64,000 bases of DNA from Phoenix dactylifera (GCF_009389715.1 NC_052397.1:16564129-16628128); one strand, 5' to 3'. Numbered from the stretch's first letter, positions 21,508 through 34,517 are shown. Translations and numbers: made by a program. The notes: generated by a model not told the origin, from the letters alone.

Positions 21508-24500
21508 GTGTGTGATCCTCTATGGATTGTTGTTGTATGACTTCAAGATTGTTCCTTTATACATGAAGACCTAAGAATGTTAAATTAATTAGCATCGGAG
21601 AGATTATTTTGTTGATAATCATATCATTTAAGGATCGTTAAATGACGTTTATCTTTACGATGCTTCTGAATTATCCAGAGATGTATTACAAGAGTGCGTT
21701 TTACTGAAAAATTGTGTAAAACAAGGATCCTATCTAGGTAAAGTTGTAGATCCCTGGACTGATAGCATGTGTTGGAGCTGTGCTTTAGTGGGTCATAGAA
21801 AGTTCTATTGTGAGTTCATATGAGCTATTGGAATTAAAATACGTAATCACAATCTTAGTAGCTTAACAAGAAAAAATCATGAAACATTGTAACTATTTTC
21901 TTGATTTATGTGAAACCATTTATTGGTTTTTACTGAATCTTTTGGAGTATTCCATCTTTTTGTTTTTTTGTTTTTTTAATGGAGGTATAATTGGTTTTCT
22001 GATTTTATCTCAGGCCTGATTCTCTTACAGATTATATTCCAAATAATTTCTTTTGCTTAACCTAGTTTAAGAACTTCATTTGCCAAACTAATCCCAAACT
22101 TGGCTTAATTGACTTTTGTTACATTGGCTAATCATGGTTAACTGCATCCAGAATTCCTAGTCAGCTGTCAGTTTGGCCAGCTTTAGCATCTAAACAACTG
22201 ATCGAGTAGCAACTAACACTCAAATAAACCTATATACACCAAAAATACTTATTTAAACTTGAACGAAAAACATGGATGAGCATTCTTTTGGTTCCCCGTT
22301 CTCTCTGAACATTAAGTAGAACCTGATCACAATACTCTCCATCAATCTCAAGAGCATTTTGAAGTCTCACTTGACACACCTGCCGACATGGGCCCTTCAG
22401 CTATAGAATTTGATAGTCCGGCCTTCAACAACCAAACCCTCTTTAAGGTTTTCATCTTGGCCTATATCTTGGCTGAGATATTGGTTTGTGCTGGTATATT
22501 TCTTTCACCTGTATGACAGGCATGTATCTTGGCCCTTATTATAGAGGATGATTTAATATCCAAATATTGCCTAAGACTTCCTAATCGGCCTTTTTGGATC
22601 TTAAATTGATGTTTTAATTATTTATTATTCATATCACAATCTTAACATGGAAGTTAAGCCAGGTTTACTATATTAACTGAGATCTCAGTTCCCCTACCAT
22701 CAGCTGAGTTTTTTGGAAAACTTGGTTAATTTCTATTATCTCGGCGCAGATAGACCAAGATATATGTCCATCTTGGAAAGGGGCTCCTTCTGTGGTGGCC
22801 AAGATCTCTGTGACTAAAAAACCCATTCCCTTTTGATTGAAAGAACTCTTGCTTGGGTTGGCTTCTCTTGTACCATACTTCTGAATAGTCTTTTGATTAA
22901 TCTACATTATCTATCACACAGCTGAAGTGACATTGATATATAGTTCATTAACCTACTTAACAGAACTGAATGCTAAAATAGGCTGCTCTCTTGTTAACAA
23001 CAGTCTCCTATTGTACTCATATACATTTGAATCATTAAAGATCTTTAAGAGTATTTTAGCTTGACAAAAGCTTAAGCCCATAATTATTGGCTCTAATTCT
23101 GATAAACACTAAACATAGTGCAACTTTTTTCGAAGCATCCTGATAACTTGATCACTTGTTTACCGTCAGGGGCACCAACAATAGCTTTAATGTCCCAGCC
23201 TACAATAGTTCTCCTGGGATGAAAGGATTTGTGATTAAGTTTTTTTTTTTTTTTTTATAAGATTAATGACTTCTCTATGGCTGGAGATTACAGATTTTCA
23301 CTAGTTAAATGGAGAGGCCATTAGTGGCACCAACCTTCTGGGGAGTTACACAAGTTTTTTCACCATTCTGTTTTGGTATGTCTAACCTGATAGGAGTAAT
23401 ATGAACCTTGACTCCAATGAAAAAGGTATATTGGTATATGATATCTGCCCTCATAAGCCCTTTAATCTTTTCTTCTCTTAGTAATTTTTTGACTTTACCT
23501 CATTAATTTAATTATGTTCATTCCTGTCACTCTAGGTAGTTCAGTGTGGTATTCAACTAAGAACTTGGGATATGTATTTTCCAGTTGACTTCAATTTATC
23601 ACAAATTTTCGTTTGTTGGGAAGACAATAAAAATTCTTGCAAGTCATTACCTCTGTGACCTATCTGGCAGTTAAAGCTCAGATTGAATCTCAAAGTTAAA
23701 GCTTGTTATGCACAGATTCAACCTCTTGTTGAATCATTTTCACTTAAATTAATATTCTCAACTTTGGGATTGCCTGATGTCTATATATCTGCGTAAACAA
23801 TTAGAAATTTGGACGGCTCTAAGTTTTACAATTTTTTTTCAGTTTACTTCAATATCACTGTTTGACAGCTTGTTCCATCGCTTTAAGCTTTAAATTTGAC
23901 ATTTCCTTCCATATCTATTTCTAGCTTTCCCTCCTTCTCCTAGTCCTCATAATGATCAATCTAAATGTGAAAGGCTCAAATTCCAGTGCTGTTACGTTTC
24001 TCTTCCTATATCAAGGTTGTGATGAAGTAAATACTTAGGATTTTGAAATTTCTGTCACCATTCTCTAAGCAAAATCACTAATTTCCTACGACTGCATTTG
24101 CTTGTAGAACCACTTTTATATTTCTCTTCGCTAAGCTTTCTGTTTAGTAGATACAGCTGGAAGTGTTAGCAAATAGATGAATTGTGTTCCTGAAATTGTG
24201 TATTTATCTAATTACAATGTTAACAAACTATAAACAGCTTCTTACTGTTATCTTGGATTTTCTGTATATCCTATGAATCATAATACTTTCTTTGCAGATG
24301 CATAGTTGTAGACTCTTCTCATTCATTACATGGATTCAAGTTTCTTATAAGAAAATAATCTGGAAAAAAAAAATCTCGTATAGCAATCAGTGGCTTTGGA
24401 GGTTTCTGTTATTATCATCGTTCCTAACTCATTTGTCATCACCATGTTGACAGCTCCTTGTCACTGCTTGGAAGGGTTTAGCTTAAGCCATCTTAAAGAC

Positions 24501-27183
24501 CTGAGTCATATTAGAAGCATTGTGTTTCATCCAGTTCCTTGATATCCATAATTTTAATGCAATCTATCAAATACAGCATCAGCTTTTGTGGGAGATGCAG
24601 ACATGCTGAATTAGGCTTACTGCGAGATCACAATTAGAGTCAACTCTAATGCAGCCATTTTTTGTTTGCTTTTCTGGAAAATGTTTACTTGTTTGGCCTG
24701 ACAAAACTGGCTCTAAGAAATTCTACTGGCATCCTGTTTGACAAAACTAGTTCGTAAAGGTCCTTATCTAGCTCAACTGGAAAGTCATCTTTTCAGTAAC
24801 AAACCCTTCTGGAAAAGGTGTCCTCAGGTTGCCTTCTTAATTTTCTGCCATTCCTTTTGGTTTAGTGCCATCACTAATTTCTGATCCAACCTTTGTCAAA
24901 TTGCTTATTTACTTTCTTTCTCCCCACCTTTCAATTTATGCTTGATATTGCACTTGTTCTCCATTTATTTCATATACTTTTGTTTGACAGCTACTTTTAG
25001 CTTTTCGATTGGACTCCCTTTCTTTAACATAAATTACCTAATATACATGTCCTCTAGCAAACAATATCGTGGTCCCTCTAGCTGCTATTCTTCTCCCCCA
25101 CCCCCATGCTAATGTAATGTTGGTTGGATCCTGCTTAGCTCTATTTGGATTATATATTTGCCTTCTGCCCCTTTTCACTCTTTTTTAGACCTTCTGTGGT
25201 TGTACCTTAGATATCATAATTTACTTACAAAATAGGCATGCTGCTATTTTTCTTTTTCTAAATAGGTCAGAGGTTAAGCTGTAGAAAGAAGTTAAACACT
25301 CCTAGTCTCCCTTTATAGCATTTCCATGTCAATATGTCGAAAGATTTGCTGTTGGATGGGTTTATCTTCTTTTCCTTGGAAAGACTGGATTAATGGGATA
25401 TAGGATTGCATTATAAGACCCAAGTCATCCAGTAAAAATTCTGCCAATCCAGCACCCTGCAATGAAAGGATCCTCTCGTTGGTCTTAGACCTGCTTCCAT
25501 GTGAGCAAGACTAGATTCCACCTCCCTTTACCATAGATGTACATATCCTCAGCTGGCATCATTCCTAGGTGCTATCTATCAGCCTCTTGTTATGTCAATC
25601 CATTCTTTTTTTTTTTTGGTCCCAGAAGTTGTCGTCGTCATATTCAACATCCCAGCATTTTCCCATTGGATATGGGTTGTCTATAGAGCATAGACCAGGA
25701 TTGAAAAAATAATAACTACCATACGTTATATTATATCTAATAATAATGGGAATTTAAACAATAGCCTTAATTTGTCTGTTATTCCATCATAACAACAACT
25801 ATCTTAGTGATCATTTAACAAATTTTGTTCCGTACCAGTTGGTCCAAGTATTTTATTTATTTATTTATTTTGGTAATATGTGAGGTTGAAAACCTCAACA
25901 GTGTTTAAAAATACAACCAATGAATTCAGCATTGGCAAGTAATGAAAGTCGAGGAGGAATCTCAGCATGGGAGTGAAAATCCTCCTGAAGCCCCCTGCCA
26001 GCAACCGAATCAGCTGATTGTTTTGCTTCTCGGAAGGCGTGCGTTGTGCGAAATAAGACAGTCGGGGATGGTACTCTTTATGTGCCATAAGTCCCTTAGG
26101 AGATGTTGGAAATAAGACTTTCTGTTCTCTATTCAGTGTCCATTATTTCCTGTCATAACAATCATAGCTACCATTATAAAAGCTTTTCAAATATTGTTAG
26201 TCCAAGAAGGAATAACTGAAAGGACCCATAATTTATTGAGCAGATTTTGGCATCTGAAAGTAATCTTCTTATTAGACATGAACTGTTCGCTCTTGAATTT
26301 TTTAGGTTATGCAATCTTTCTCGATGTCATAAAAGTGAATTTTCTGTTAGTGGTGATTCCAAGGAGAACTTTCACCTCCGGATTCTGAGAGAGCACCAGC
26401 AACCCATGTACATATGACACCATGCCACTGCAAATGGATTATTTGTTCACAAAGCATTTAAGCATGGATTAGGTGTGATGGTTACATCTTGCTTGTATGC
26501 AGAATCCTTATAGCTTATTTATGCATTGCATTTGCTTTTAAATTTGATCTAATCTGCTTCTTGATTCCAATGCAGTCCACATGCTAATAATTCCCAGCCA
26601 TACCTAATAATATGCTCCCATGCTTGCTTCTTCTTCTTTTTTTTGAATTCTATTATTTGTTTTCTTTGGAGAATATCGGTTGGAAGATTCTTTCCAATTC
26701 CCTGCGGCTGTCACTCCAAGATTTTGTGTAGCAATTCAAAGTGCCAAAATTAATGAAGTCATCTGTGGGTTCTGCCAATTACTGCAGCTTCTCTGCAGAA
26801 ATCCATGCAAGAGATGGCCCTATCCAGCTGAGAATGGAATGGAGGAATTCATCTGTGGGCCTGCTGTGTTGGCCTATTCCCTCCCTCAGAAAATGGCGGG
26901 TTTCGAATGTCTCAATGTCTGAAGCTTTTAAGAGTTTTCCTTTTAATGTGGTGGTTGGTCCTCAAAGACACCATGGCTGAACTCCTGCGGGATAAGGATA
27001 TTGGCTTTCGGAGCAGCAGAGTAGCATTTTAGTATTGGGTAGCACATGTAATTCTTTTTAGCACACTATTCTAGTTAACTCTGATTCTAGTGCCAATTGC
27101 CGTCATCTTCAATGCTGATCTTCTTCTTTTCACATGAATTAATTTTCCTAGTGTATAATACAAGAGAGTATAGACATGGCCCA
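21508..27183. other. Long gene-poor stretch downstream of MED32
   Basis: 5.7 kb, AT-rich, with T-runs (about 23240-23257 and 25609-25619). No coding exon, RNA gene or full transposon was recognised. It starts with the MED32 3' UTR and may hold an intron of that UTR. A possible minus-strand retroposon tail, (AAAT)n reversed at about 25855-25870, is too weak to annotate. Confidence 0.45.
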
Positions 27184-27807
27184 GGGCAAATTATACCATA
27201 TGCCAGGTGCACCATGTCAGCGGTGCACTACAGAAACAATCCGAGATGAGGTGACGAGGCGATAATCCAAGATAAGGCACATGATGAATGGAGCCCGCAT
27301 ATACGAGACATATAGTTGGTGTGGTGCACCGCTTTTAAAGCACCCACCTAATGGAAGTGCTTGATTGGTTTTTGCTTGGTTGAGAGAAGGGCTTTTGGAT
27401 GGCGAATGATAGTGTGAGAGGGAGAGGGTAGCTGAATGTGGGAAATCGATCCTCAAGCAAGGGTTCTATCAATGGCAATGGGGATTTTGTTCTCACACGG
27501 ATCATAGAAAAACCAAAAAGAAGACGAATCTCAATGGAAGCTGATCTTTTCACTGAACTTCCGTCTACCAAATCTGAAAAAGTTCACAACGAAGGACCAT
27601 GGGACGACGAATCAGCTAACCCAAGTGATGGGTTAGAGCCTCCTGGCCCACTTTAGCATGTATTGTTCAAGATTGGGATTGCACAAAGATTGCAATATAA
27701 TGCACCATAGGATCAATTTGATACGCGACAATTCGAAATGAGCTGCAAAAGTGGTTCGCTTGCTGCACCGCCCGGGTGGCGCACCTGGAGTAGGGTATAA
27801 TTTTTCC
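27184..27807. mobile_element. MULE-like non-autonomous element carrying a small ORF
   Basis: The left end (CAAATTATACCATATGCCAG then GTGCACCATG) and the reversed right end (AAATTATACCCTACTCCAGG then TGCGCCAC) form about 40 bp of imperfect inverted repeats. No target duplication is evident. Inside, 27438-27656 (+) encodes a 72-residue ORF (MGNRSSSKGSINGNGDF, IIEKPKRRRISMEADLF) that I do not recognise. The ORF and moderate GC content could mean a captured gene fragment, but that is inference. Confidence 0.45.
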
Positions 27808-28293
27808 ATTGGGGGTTGTACCCTTTCACACCAGCTATTTGACTTCAGCAGGATTGGCTCACGCGGTTTCAAATTTTCTCCTATCCATCTTACTTATCTC
27901 TCGCATGAAAGTAAAATGCGTCCCATGCCTAACGCTGTTGAATACATCAAGTATAAATATTGTTCTCCAAGCATAACCGGCTCCAGAACTTTGTATTTTA
28001 ACCGCGTAAATTACCTGTGCCAGAAGAAAAAAAAAAAAGCACGTAAATTTGTATAATTTATAATAACCAAATAAAAGAGTATCCACGTTCAACTTTACCA
28101 TCTCTGTAAGCCGAAGCGGACTTCCAAGTCCCTTCATCTCTCTGTAATACTCAACGAGCGAAACGCAGAAGCTCCCAGATCTTACTCTCCGCTCTTCTAC
28201 TCAACGATGGCGGCCGCTCCCGTTCTCTTCCCACCGAAATAGAAAGCGAAAGAGAGAGCAAGCAGGCTGTTTTTTTCTCCGGTCTCTGATGAG

Positions 28294-30349
28294 ATGAAGG
28301 AGGGCGATCAGCTAACGACGGCGGCGAAGCCCTCGTCCGCCGCCGAGGCCGCCCTCTTCGGCAAGGGCCGATACAAGTTCTGGGCCCTCGCCGCCATCAT
28401 CCTCCTTGCCTTCTGGTCAATGCTCACCGGCACCGTCACCCTCAAATGGTCCGCCGGCAACCTCAACCGCCTCTCCGACGATCTCCTCGGCGCCCCCTTC
28501 CGCGACGCCGATCTCGATGTCCTGGTCCGATTGCAAATTCCCAATCTTCTCCTCGCCCGCGATCTCGATCTCTTCTTCACGATCTCTTCTCTTCCCTGAT
28601 CGCTCAAGCATTCCTCTTGTTTGAAATCGTTATTGCAGGAGATGGAGGAGAGGGAGAAGGTTGTGAGGCACATGTGGGACATCTACGCGCACAGCCTCCG
28701 GATCCGGCTGCCGCGGTTCTCTCAGGAGGCCTTTGAGGCGGCCTACGAAGAGCTCGCCAGCGACGATCTGGCCGTCCGGGACGCCGCCGTCTCCGAGATC
28801 GCCCGGATGTCCATGCGGATGGTCGATCTCGAGCCCCCGCCTCGCCATCCCAAGGTTTAAATCCAACCCGGCTCGCTAGGGTTTCTTTTTAATTTCGTGA
28901 AATTGTTCGTTGGTGGCATTTGTGATTCTTAAAAGTTTCAACATCTTGTTCGAATATATTCGGCAACCTAGGAATTTCCCTCAGTGTCTTTTGTTGATTC
29001 AGTTAGAAGATTCGCGGAAATTTTGTGGCGGGATCAATGATGAATTTAGAATGCTGTTGAGGTTCAATGCATGAACTTGACACCAGAGAGATGAGATGAG
29101 AGCTGAAAGTTCGAGCTTATACGACTTCTAATTTTTCTATGTGTTATTATAGCTTCTTGGATTATGTGAGTTAGGAGTTAGCTTCATTCTTAAGCTTTCA
29201 GTTTCTTGTTATTCGAGCTTTTTGAGGTCCTATGAATTACTCGGAAATTCACCTCAGCGTTTTCATCTCATCCTCTGTTAATTAACTTATTTCGAGGGAT
29301 GTGGTATTGGCTGAATTTTGCGGAAAACTTTATTTATTGAAATTTTCAAAGAACTGAGATTGTTCTTGAAGTGCAATCCATGAAATCGACACAAGAATGA
29401 TGAGATTGGATATGAAATATCTACTCTATAGTTCATTTTTTGTCATATATGTACAAATTACTTGTTGGATTGTGTGAATTAGGAATGAGCTCAATTATAA
29501 GATGAACTTTTGGTTCACTTATAGATGATGTTGCTTTTCTTCGAGGTTTGGAAGGCTAATGCATTTAACATCCTTTAGATCTGATTTTTCTGTATGGTTC
29601 AGTTTGTTTGATGGTCTTTGCATTGGTCAAAGGTTCAGGAATGTCCTGCAATGGTTCCAGTGATGAACAGGGGACAATATAGCAAAAAGCTAAAAGAAGC
29701 TGACAGCAGACAGATGACATCAAAGCTTGTTTGTGTTTGCGTTTTAATAGTCAGAATGTAATATTTCTTTTTAACGTGTTTAGTTTGTTATTGACATCTA
29801 CTTACTTGGGTTGTTTTAGCTTCTAGCTCGCTTAATCATTTGTATGCTTTAGATTCAATTTACAAATGTTTTTTTTTTTTTTTGCCTTAAACCTTCATGT
29901 GATTATATTTCTCAGAATCCAAAATCAATGTGCCATTTAATTCGTTTTTACTTTTGTCAGGAAATTGTACTCCGTGTTAGTTAATTTTTCGAAACAAAAC
30001 CTCTAAAAGACCAAAAAACGAAAGATTGTAACTTTGATGGTTCTTATGCTTCATCTGTTTAGTTGATGTTGGCCTCCAATTGACTTGCTGTAATTGACCT
30101 TTGTTTTATAATATATATATATATACACGTTAAATCCAATTATTGTGATTTGGAACCATTCCAGTTGTCCTTGTTGGGGTGCTAGTTTCTCAAATTCTTC
30201 CTGGATGATCATCTGCATTAATTAAAAGGAATATAACGGGTATGTTGAATATCTTTCTGCAGAATGCTGAGCTGCATGATTTTCAAAGGGACGGCAGAAG
30301 TGGGCTTAAGGCGAAGCCGTCAGCCTTCTCATCAATGGGAGCCCAATAA
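28294..30349 (+). CDS. Small single-pass membrane protein resembling plant DUF1195 family
   Basis: Three exons: 28294-28524, 28639-28854 and 30263-30349, all in phase 0. The predicted protein has 177 residues. Residues about 29-50 (FWALAAIILLAFWSMLTGTV) form one transmembrane segment, preceded by an Ala-rich N-terminus. The second exon (MEEREKVVRHMWDIYAHSLR, FEAAYEELASDDLAVRDAAV, SEIARMSMRMVDLEPPP) is charged and helical, and the last exon is a short polar tail ending SSMGAQ. The pattern recalls the plant family of unknown function DUF1195. That family name is from memory and no function should be assumed. The first donor (CTG|GTCCGA) is a poor match beyond GT but gives the only clean join. 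The start is the first ATG after a purine-rich leader. Confidence 0.7.
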
Positions 30350-31268
30350 GTTGCAGCAAATATTCTTCGGCCCAACATTTCTGTTGTTGAGCAATGTTCT
30401 ATAAACAGCTGACTTACCGAAGTTTGCCAAGGTTGTTTCCTTATTAAGCAGGATCATGCAAAAAATTTGTTTTCCTGCTTTCTAAATTCTAGCTCTGGGT
30501 GCATGCTCAAGGCAAGCTTTTGCAAGATGCCACATAGTTATAAATTACACTAATGAGTCGTTATTGTACTCTTAACTCGTTTTAACTAGTATTGGAAGCT
30601 AGGTAGAGTTTGCCAAGTGAGTGCTCTTAAGACTACTTCACCTGGCTTTGTGAATTTATATAGGCATTACTGTAGTTGTAACTGTGGAGCCTTCACCTGG
30701 CTTTCTGAATTTTATATCCTTTATTAATGTAACTAATGGACGAACATATCTGCAAACTTGCTTTGCTGTTGTTGCATGGATATCAGTTTCAGTATTTTGA
30801 TGGGCACAGATAAAAGTGTTTAGGTAGAATGAATTGAAAAAAGATAAAAACATATTGGATCGAATAAGAAGTCCATGCCATTCAAGATTTTGAATATACT
30901 ATATTCCAGTAAATGTCGCAGGAGATCAAAAGAAAGTCCAAGCAACAAGCAGCTTAATTAAAACATTCCTTAATCAAAGTGGCATGTGGTGCCTTTGAGA
31001 TTTCTTGTTATGCTGTCTTAGAACAAAGTGGTTAGGTATGACTTGGGATTTAGTTTGACAACCAGCAATGTTGAGATTTACGTGTAATCAAAACCTATTT
31101 GGAATATCTGGGTTTGATGAAAAATTTCAAGGGTGTTTTAAACCTGATAGGCATATATGACATACTAGTCATGGATACGCGGTCTTGCTATATCATTGGG
31201 AATGACTGATGCACTTTGCTTTTAATCTCATGCAACTAAAACAAATTGGCACACGACTTCATGTATTA
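30350..31268. other. 3' flank of the DUF1195-like gene and intergenic sequence
   Basis: Contains the 3' UTR and AT-rich sequence. A short local duplication is visible (CTTCACCTGGCTTTGTGAAT near 30638 and CTTCACCTGGCTTTCTGAAT near 30690). No gene was seen. Confidence 0.45.
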
Positions 31269-31873
31269 ATCAAAGTAAATTGCACTATGGTTGATGGATG
31301 ACTTAAAACTTATTTTATATTTTGCACGAGCTTTAAATGGTGCTTTGATAGTTTCTTTCAGTGTCTGATTTCTCCTGATTATCTTTTTCCCCCAACTCCA
31401 GATTCTGTGTTAAGTTTTAGCCTTATTTTGAACCTATTCTTTTTTATGAGCATGTCCTGTTCCCTGCCAATTTCATTTTGCTTCCTCCACATGCACATTT
31501 ATACTCAGCACCTCCATTCTCTTAATTTTGCAACTAGTGCATTAGGAAGCCTGTTTTCTTTACAAATTACTTCAGTCGTTAGTCATTACACTTGATTTTA
31601 AAATCTTTGACTTCTCTGATGTCATTCGATTCTCCAGTTTGCTTTCCTGGTACAAGAAGTGAGAGCATCAGTATAACCCCTATAGATCAGCTTTTGCATT
31701 TCAACTCAGTTACAACTATACGAAGGGAATGCATTTTTGTAGCAAAAAAAAAGAGGGGAGGGGGGAAGAAGAAAGACAGAGAGCAAACTGAAAGATTATT
31801 TTATTCTTAGTGTTGGGTATCATTGTCTGGCTGCTCCATATCAGATCCTTTATTACAGATTATGTATGAGATT
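31269..31873. repeat. Duplicated block A, copy I
   Basis: Non-coding sequence matching 55918-56550 base for base over most of its length, with scattered differences. The match starts at TCAAAGTAAATTGCAC and ends at ATTACAGATTATGTATGAGA. It is followed at 31870-32110 by a local tandem repeat of about 170 bp (GATTATGAGAATAGGATTAG and GATTATGAGAATTGGATTAG). Confidence 0.85.
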
Positions 31874-32546
31874 ATGAGAATAGGATTAGCGTGTTATCTT
31901 CACATGTTTTCTTTGGCTCATGCTACTCTATGAATCTCGTGCTGATTTTTACTTCTTTTTCACTTGATGTTTTGAAGACATAGTTATGATGAATTCTAAT
32001 AGTTTGGTCCATGATTATGCTCCCAACTTGTAACAGATTATGAGAATTGGATTAGTATATTATCTTCATATGTTTTCGTTGACGCTTGTCAATCTATGAA
32101 TCTCATGCGCCACTTTTCATCCTTGGAAGTCTATATAATATAAAGAATTATCAAGCTTTTTGGCAATACGTTGTTAATAATGCTTGAAGGTACATTGGTA
32201 CAGAAAGAATGAGTTATTTCAATGAAAACCGAAGTCTAATTTTGTGAAATGATCCTTGAAGTCCTAGTTTGCAAATCGAACTTTTTGGTGTTCGTTGCCA
32301 GACCTTTAGTACCTTTTCAATTAAATTATATAGATATAGGCTAACGGGCCCCACCAGATTTCTCGCTCTGCAACGGACCATGGTCGTCCGTCAATCCTTG
32401 ATTGCGCGAATCGTAAAGCCGCGGGCGAAGCATCCAAAGTCCTAGGCTGCGTCGACTTCGAACGGCTGCCGGTATACTCGTTCGTCCAGGTATTGGATTC
32501 CCAGGAGGATTCGAACTCCTATTGCCAGGAAAGCGTCACTATCTGT

Positions 32547-32554
32547 TATATATA
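32547..32554 (+). promoter_or_regulatory. TATA box of F-box gene 1
   Basis: TATATATA lies 56-63 bp upstream of the ATG, consistent with a very short leader. The corresponding place in the two other F-box genes reads CCATATAGAGG, a weaker element, although the region upstream (CGGACCAT, GCGCGAATC, TCCAAAGTCCTA, TTCGAACTCC) is recognisably shared. Confidence 0.55.
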
Positions 32555-32585
32555 GAAGGTCCCCCTGCCACTTGCTTCTGCCAAG

Positions 32586-32885
32586 TCTTCATCTTCTCTC
32601 TTCATCGACATGGAATCCAGGAGCAAGAAAGCCCGGAGGAGCGAGAGCGTAGCAGCGAGGTCTTCATCTTCTCTCTTCATGGACATGGAATCCAGGAGCA
32701 AGAAAGCCCGGAGGAGCGAGAGCGTGGCAGCGAGGTCTTCATCTTCTCTCTTCATCGACATGGAATCCAGGAGCAAGAAAGCCCGGAGGAGCGAGAGCGT
32801 AGCAGCGAGGTCTTCATCTTCTCTCTTCATCGACATGGAATCCAGGAGCAAGAAAGCCCGGAGGAGCGAGAGCGTAGCAGCGAGG
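32586..32885 (+). repeat. Fourfold 75-bp tandem repeat in the F-box gene 1 N-terminus
   Basis: Four near-identical 75-bp units, each carrying its own in-frame ATG (32610, 32685, 32760 and 32835). As 75 is a multiple of three, the frame stays open. Each unit encodes 25 residues with a basic SRSKKARRSES core that looks like a nuclear localisation signal. Only one or two bases differ between units, so the expansion is recent. Confidence 0.95.
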
Positions 32886-34100
32886 TCTCACGTTCCACCT
32901 GACATTCTTCTCTCCAACATCCTCCCCCGTCTCTCCTTCAAGTCTCTGACCAGGTTCGAGTCTGTGTGCAAGAGTTGGCGTGCCCTGATCACCGAGGATT
33001 CCCTCTTCGCCGCCGATCAGTCCCTGCACCCTTCCCCCGCCTCCTCTGGCTTTGTCTACCTCGGCTCCTCCGGTCTCGAGTTCCTTTCAGCGCCGGGCAC
33101 CCCAGTTGGCGTTCCCCGCCCCTCCCTCGAAATCCCTTTTCATGCCTATAGCCTCAAGCTCGTGGCCTCTACCAACGGTCTCCTCTGCTGCCTCATCCGC
33201 GCTCCGGCCTCCAACTTTTTTAATGATGGGGGTCCCTGCTTCAACTTGCTCTACGTTCTCAATCCCGCAACCAGGGAGTCCCATCTCGTTCCTGCGGCCC
33301 AAAGTCACAGCAGCTTCTTCATCGGGCTAGCCTTCGACCCCTCCAACTCCCCGAGCCGTTACGCTCTGGTCTGCCTCCGTCGTTGCCATGGCGTTATCGA
33401 GGGGTGTCTCAAGACCCAGCATTGGTTTCATGTCTTCTCCTCTGAGACCCGCGAGTGGGTCGTCTCGAGCCAGACGGTCCTCGTCGATGATTTCGTGTCG
33501 GGCGAGCCCACAGCGGTGTTTGCTGGAGGGGTCTTGTACTGGGATTGCATTAGCTATCTGATATGGTTCGACCCCTCCAAGGACCTTGCAGGACGGACGC
33601 CACTGCCGGAGGACCCATCGAGTGCGGGCGTGCATTGGATCGGCGTATGGGAGGGTCGAGTGACGTGCACTCAAGCCTGGGACGGGGAGGTAGAGGTGTT
33701 CGTGATGACGAACGGGAACGGCAGCAGCGGGAACTGGGTGAGGAGGCACCGGGCAAGCTTCGAAGCAATGGTCGGAGGGAATCCGGAAGTGTTCGCTAAA
33801 TTCTGCCACCCCATGAGGCTGAGGAGCGGGAGACTATGGGACCGGCTGATTTCACGGTGGTTTCTGCGGCCGCTGGCGCTCGACGGAGGAGACAAGCTCT
33901 ATATAGCGCTGAAGCCCATTGCGTGGATGCCGAACGAGAAGGAAAGAGTGCTGTGTTACGACCTGAGAACGGGGGAGATGACATCGATCAGCGACGGGAT
34001 CAGGCTTATACCATTTGAAGACCGAGTATTCTCCTACCACAACAGCATGGTTAGACTGCCCGAACTATGCTCGGAAGCGGTAAATACAACCACATCATGA
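32610..34100 (+). CDS. F-box protein with F-box-associated region (F-box gene 1)
   Basis: Intronless, 496 residues from the first of four repeat-borne ATGs; starting at the fourth would give 421. Residues 1-94 are the 25-residue repeats with KKARR. The F-box follows at about 94-140 (PPDILLSNILPRLSFKSLTR, FESVCKSWRALI). The remainder is an F-box-associated, beta-propeller-like region with STNGLLCC, VLNPATRES, GLAFDPSNSP, FAGGVLYWDC and CYDLRTGEMTSIS. F-box proteins are substrate receptors of SCF ubiquitin ligases and bind SKP1/ASK through the F-box; the substrate is unknown. It is a diverged paralogue of the genes at 34.8 and 57.8 kb. No counterpart exists between blocks A and B of copy II. 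Confidence 0.88.
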   Translation: MESRSKKARRSESVAARSSSSLFMDMESRSKKARRSESVAARSSSSLFIDMESRSKKARRSESVAARSSSSLFIDMESRSKKARRSESVAARSHVPPDILLSNILPRLSFKSLTRFESVCKSWRALITEDSLFAADQSLHPSPASSGFVYLGSSGLEFLSAPGTPVGVPRPSLEIPFHAYSLKLVASTNGLLCCLIRAPASNFFNDGGPCFNLLYVLNPATRESHLVPAAQSHSSFFIGLAFDPSNSPSRYALVCLRRCHGVIEGCLKTQHWFHVFSSETREWVVSSQTVLVDDFVSGEPTAVFAGGVLYWDCISYLIWFDPSKDLAGRTPLPEDPSSAGVHWIGVWEGRVTCTQAWDGEVEVFVMTNGNGSSGNWVRRHRASFEAMVGGNPEVFAKFCHPMRLRSGRLWDRLISRWFLRPLALDGGDKLYIALKPIAWMPNEKERVLCYDLRTGEMTSISDGIRLIPFEDRVFSYHNSMVRLPELCSEAVNTTTS

Positions 34101-34516
34101 ATGTTGGGTTGTGCATGATTTGCTCTCGGGTGCAGCTCCGAGTTCAATCTCGTATACATCTTGAGAATTTAGCACGGTTGTAGTAGTTGGTGCAGAGCGT
34201 TTCAAGTGGGGATTTGGCTTTTTGGGGACTGGCTGCTTCATATTATCCTCTTCTGTAGGACATGAAATTATGTATCCACTTTGTGAGCATTATATAATAT
34301 CTCCAAGTAATTTGTTTCTCACATATCATTCCCTGTGAATCTCATGCACCATCCTTCTCTTCTTTTCACCCCAATGTTTTATATTGAATTTTATTTGGTC
34401 GTTAGGTTTTATTCTCATCTTCCATAAAAACACACCCCAAAACAATGACAGTTACGTTCAAATAATCTTTTCCCAGAAGTGATGCTAGATTGCGAAGGAT
34501 GTGCCGTTAATATCGA

Positions 34517-34517
34517 A

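Noticed and set aside
25851-26200. Minus-strand retroposon ending in (AAAT)n with TCCAAG on both sides
   Set aside because: The tail is short, the flanking repeat is only six to ten bases with a mismatch, and no LINE or SINE body was recognised.
32546-32851. Minus-strand repeat ORF (LLLDSMSMKREDEDLAAT units)
   Set aside because: Any frame stays open across a repeat whose unit length is a multiple of three; the sense frame carries the F-box.
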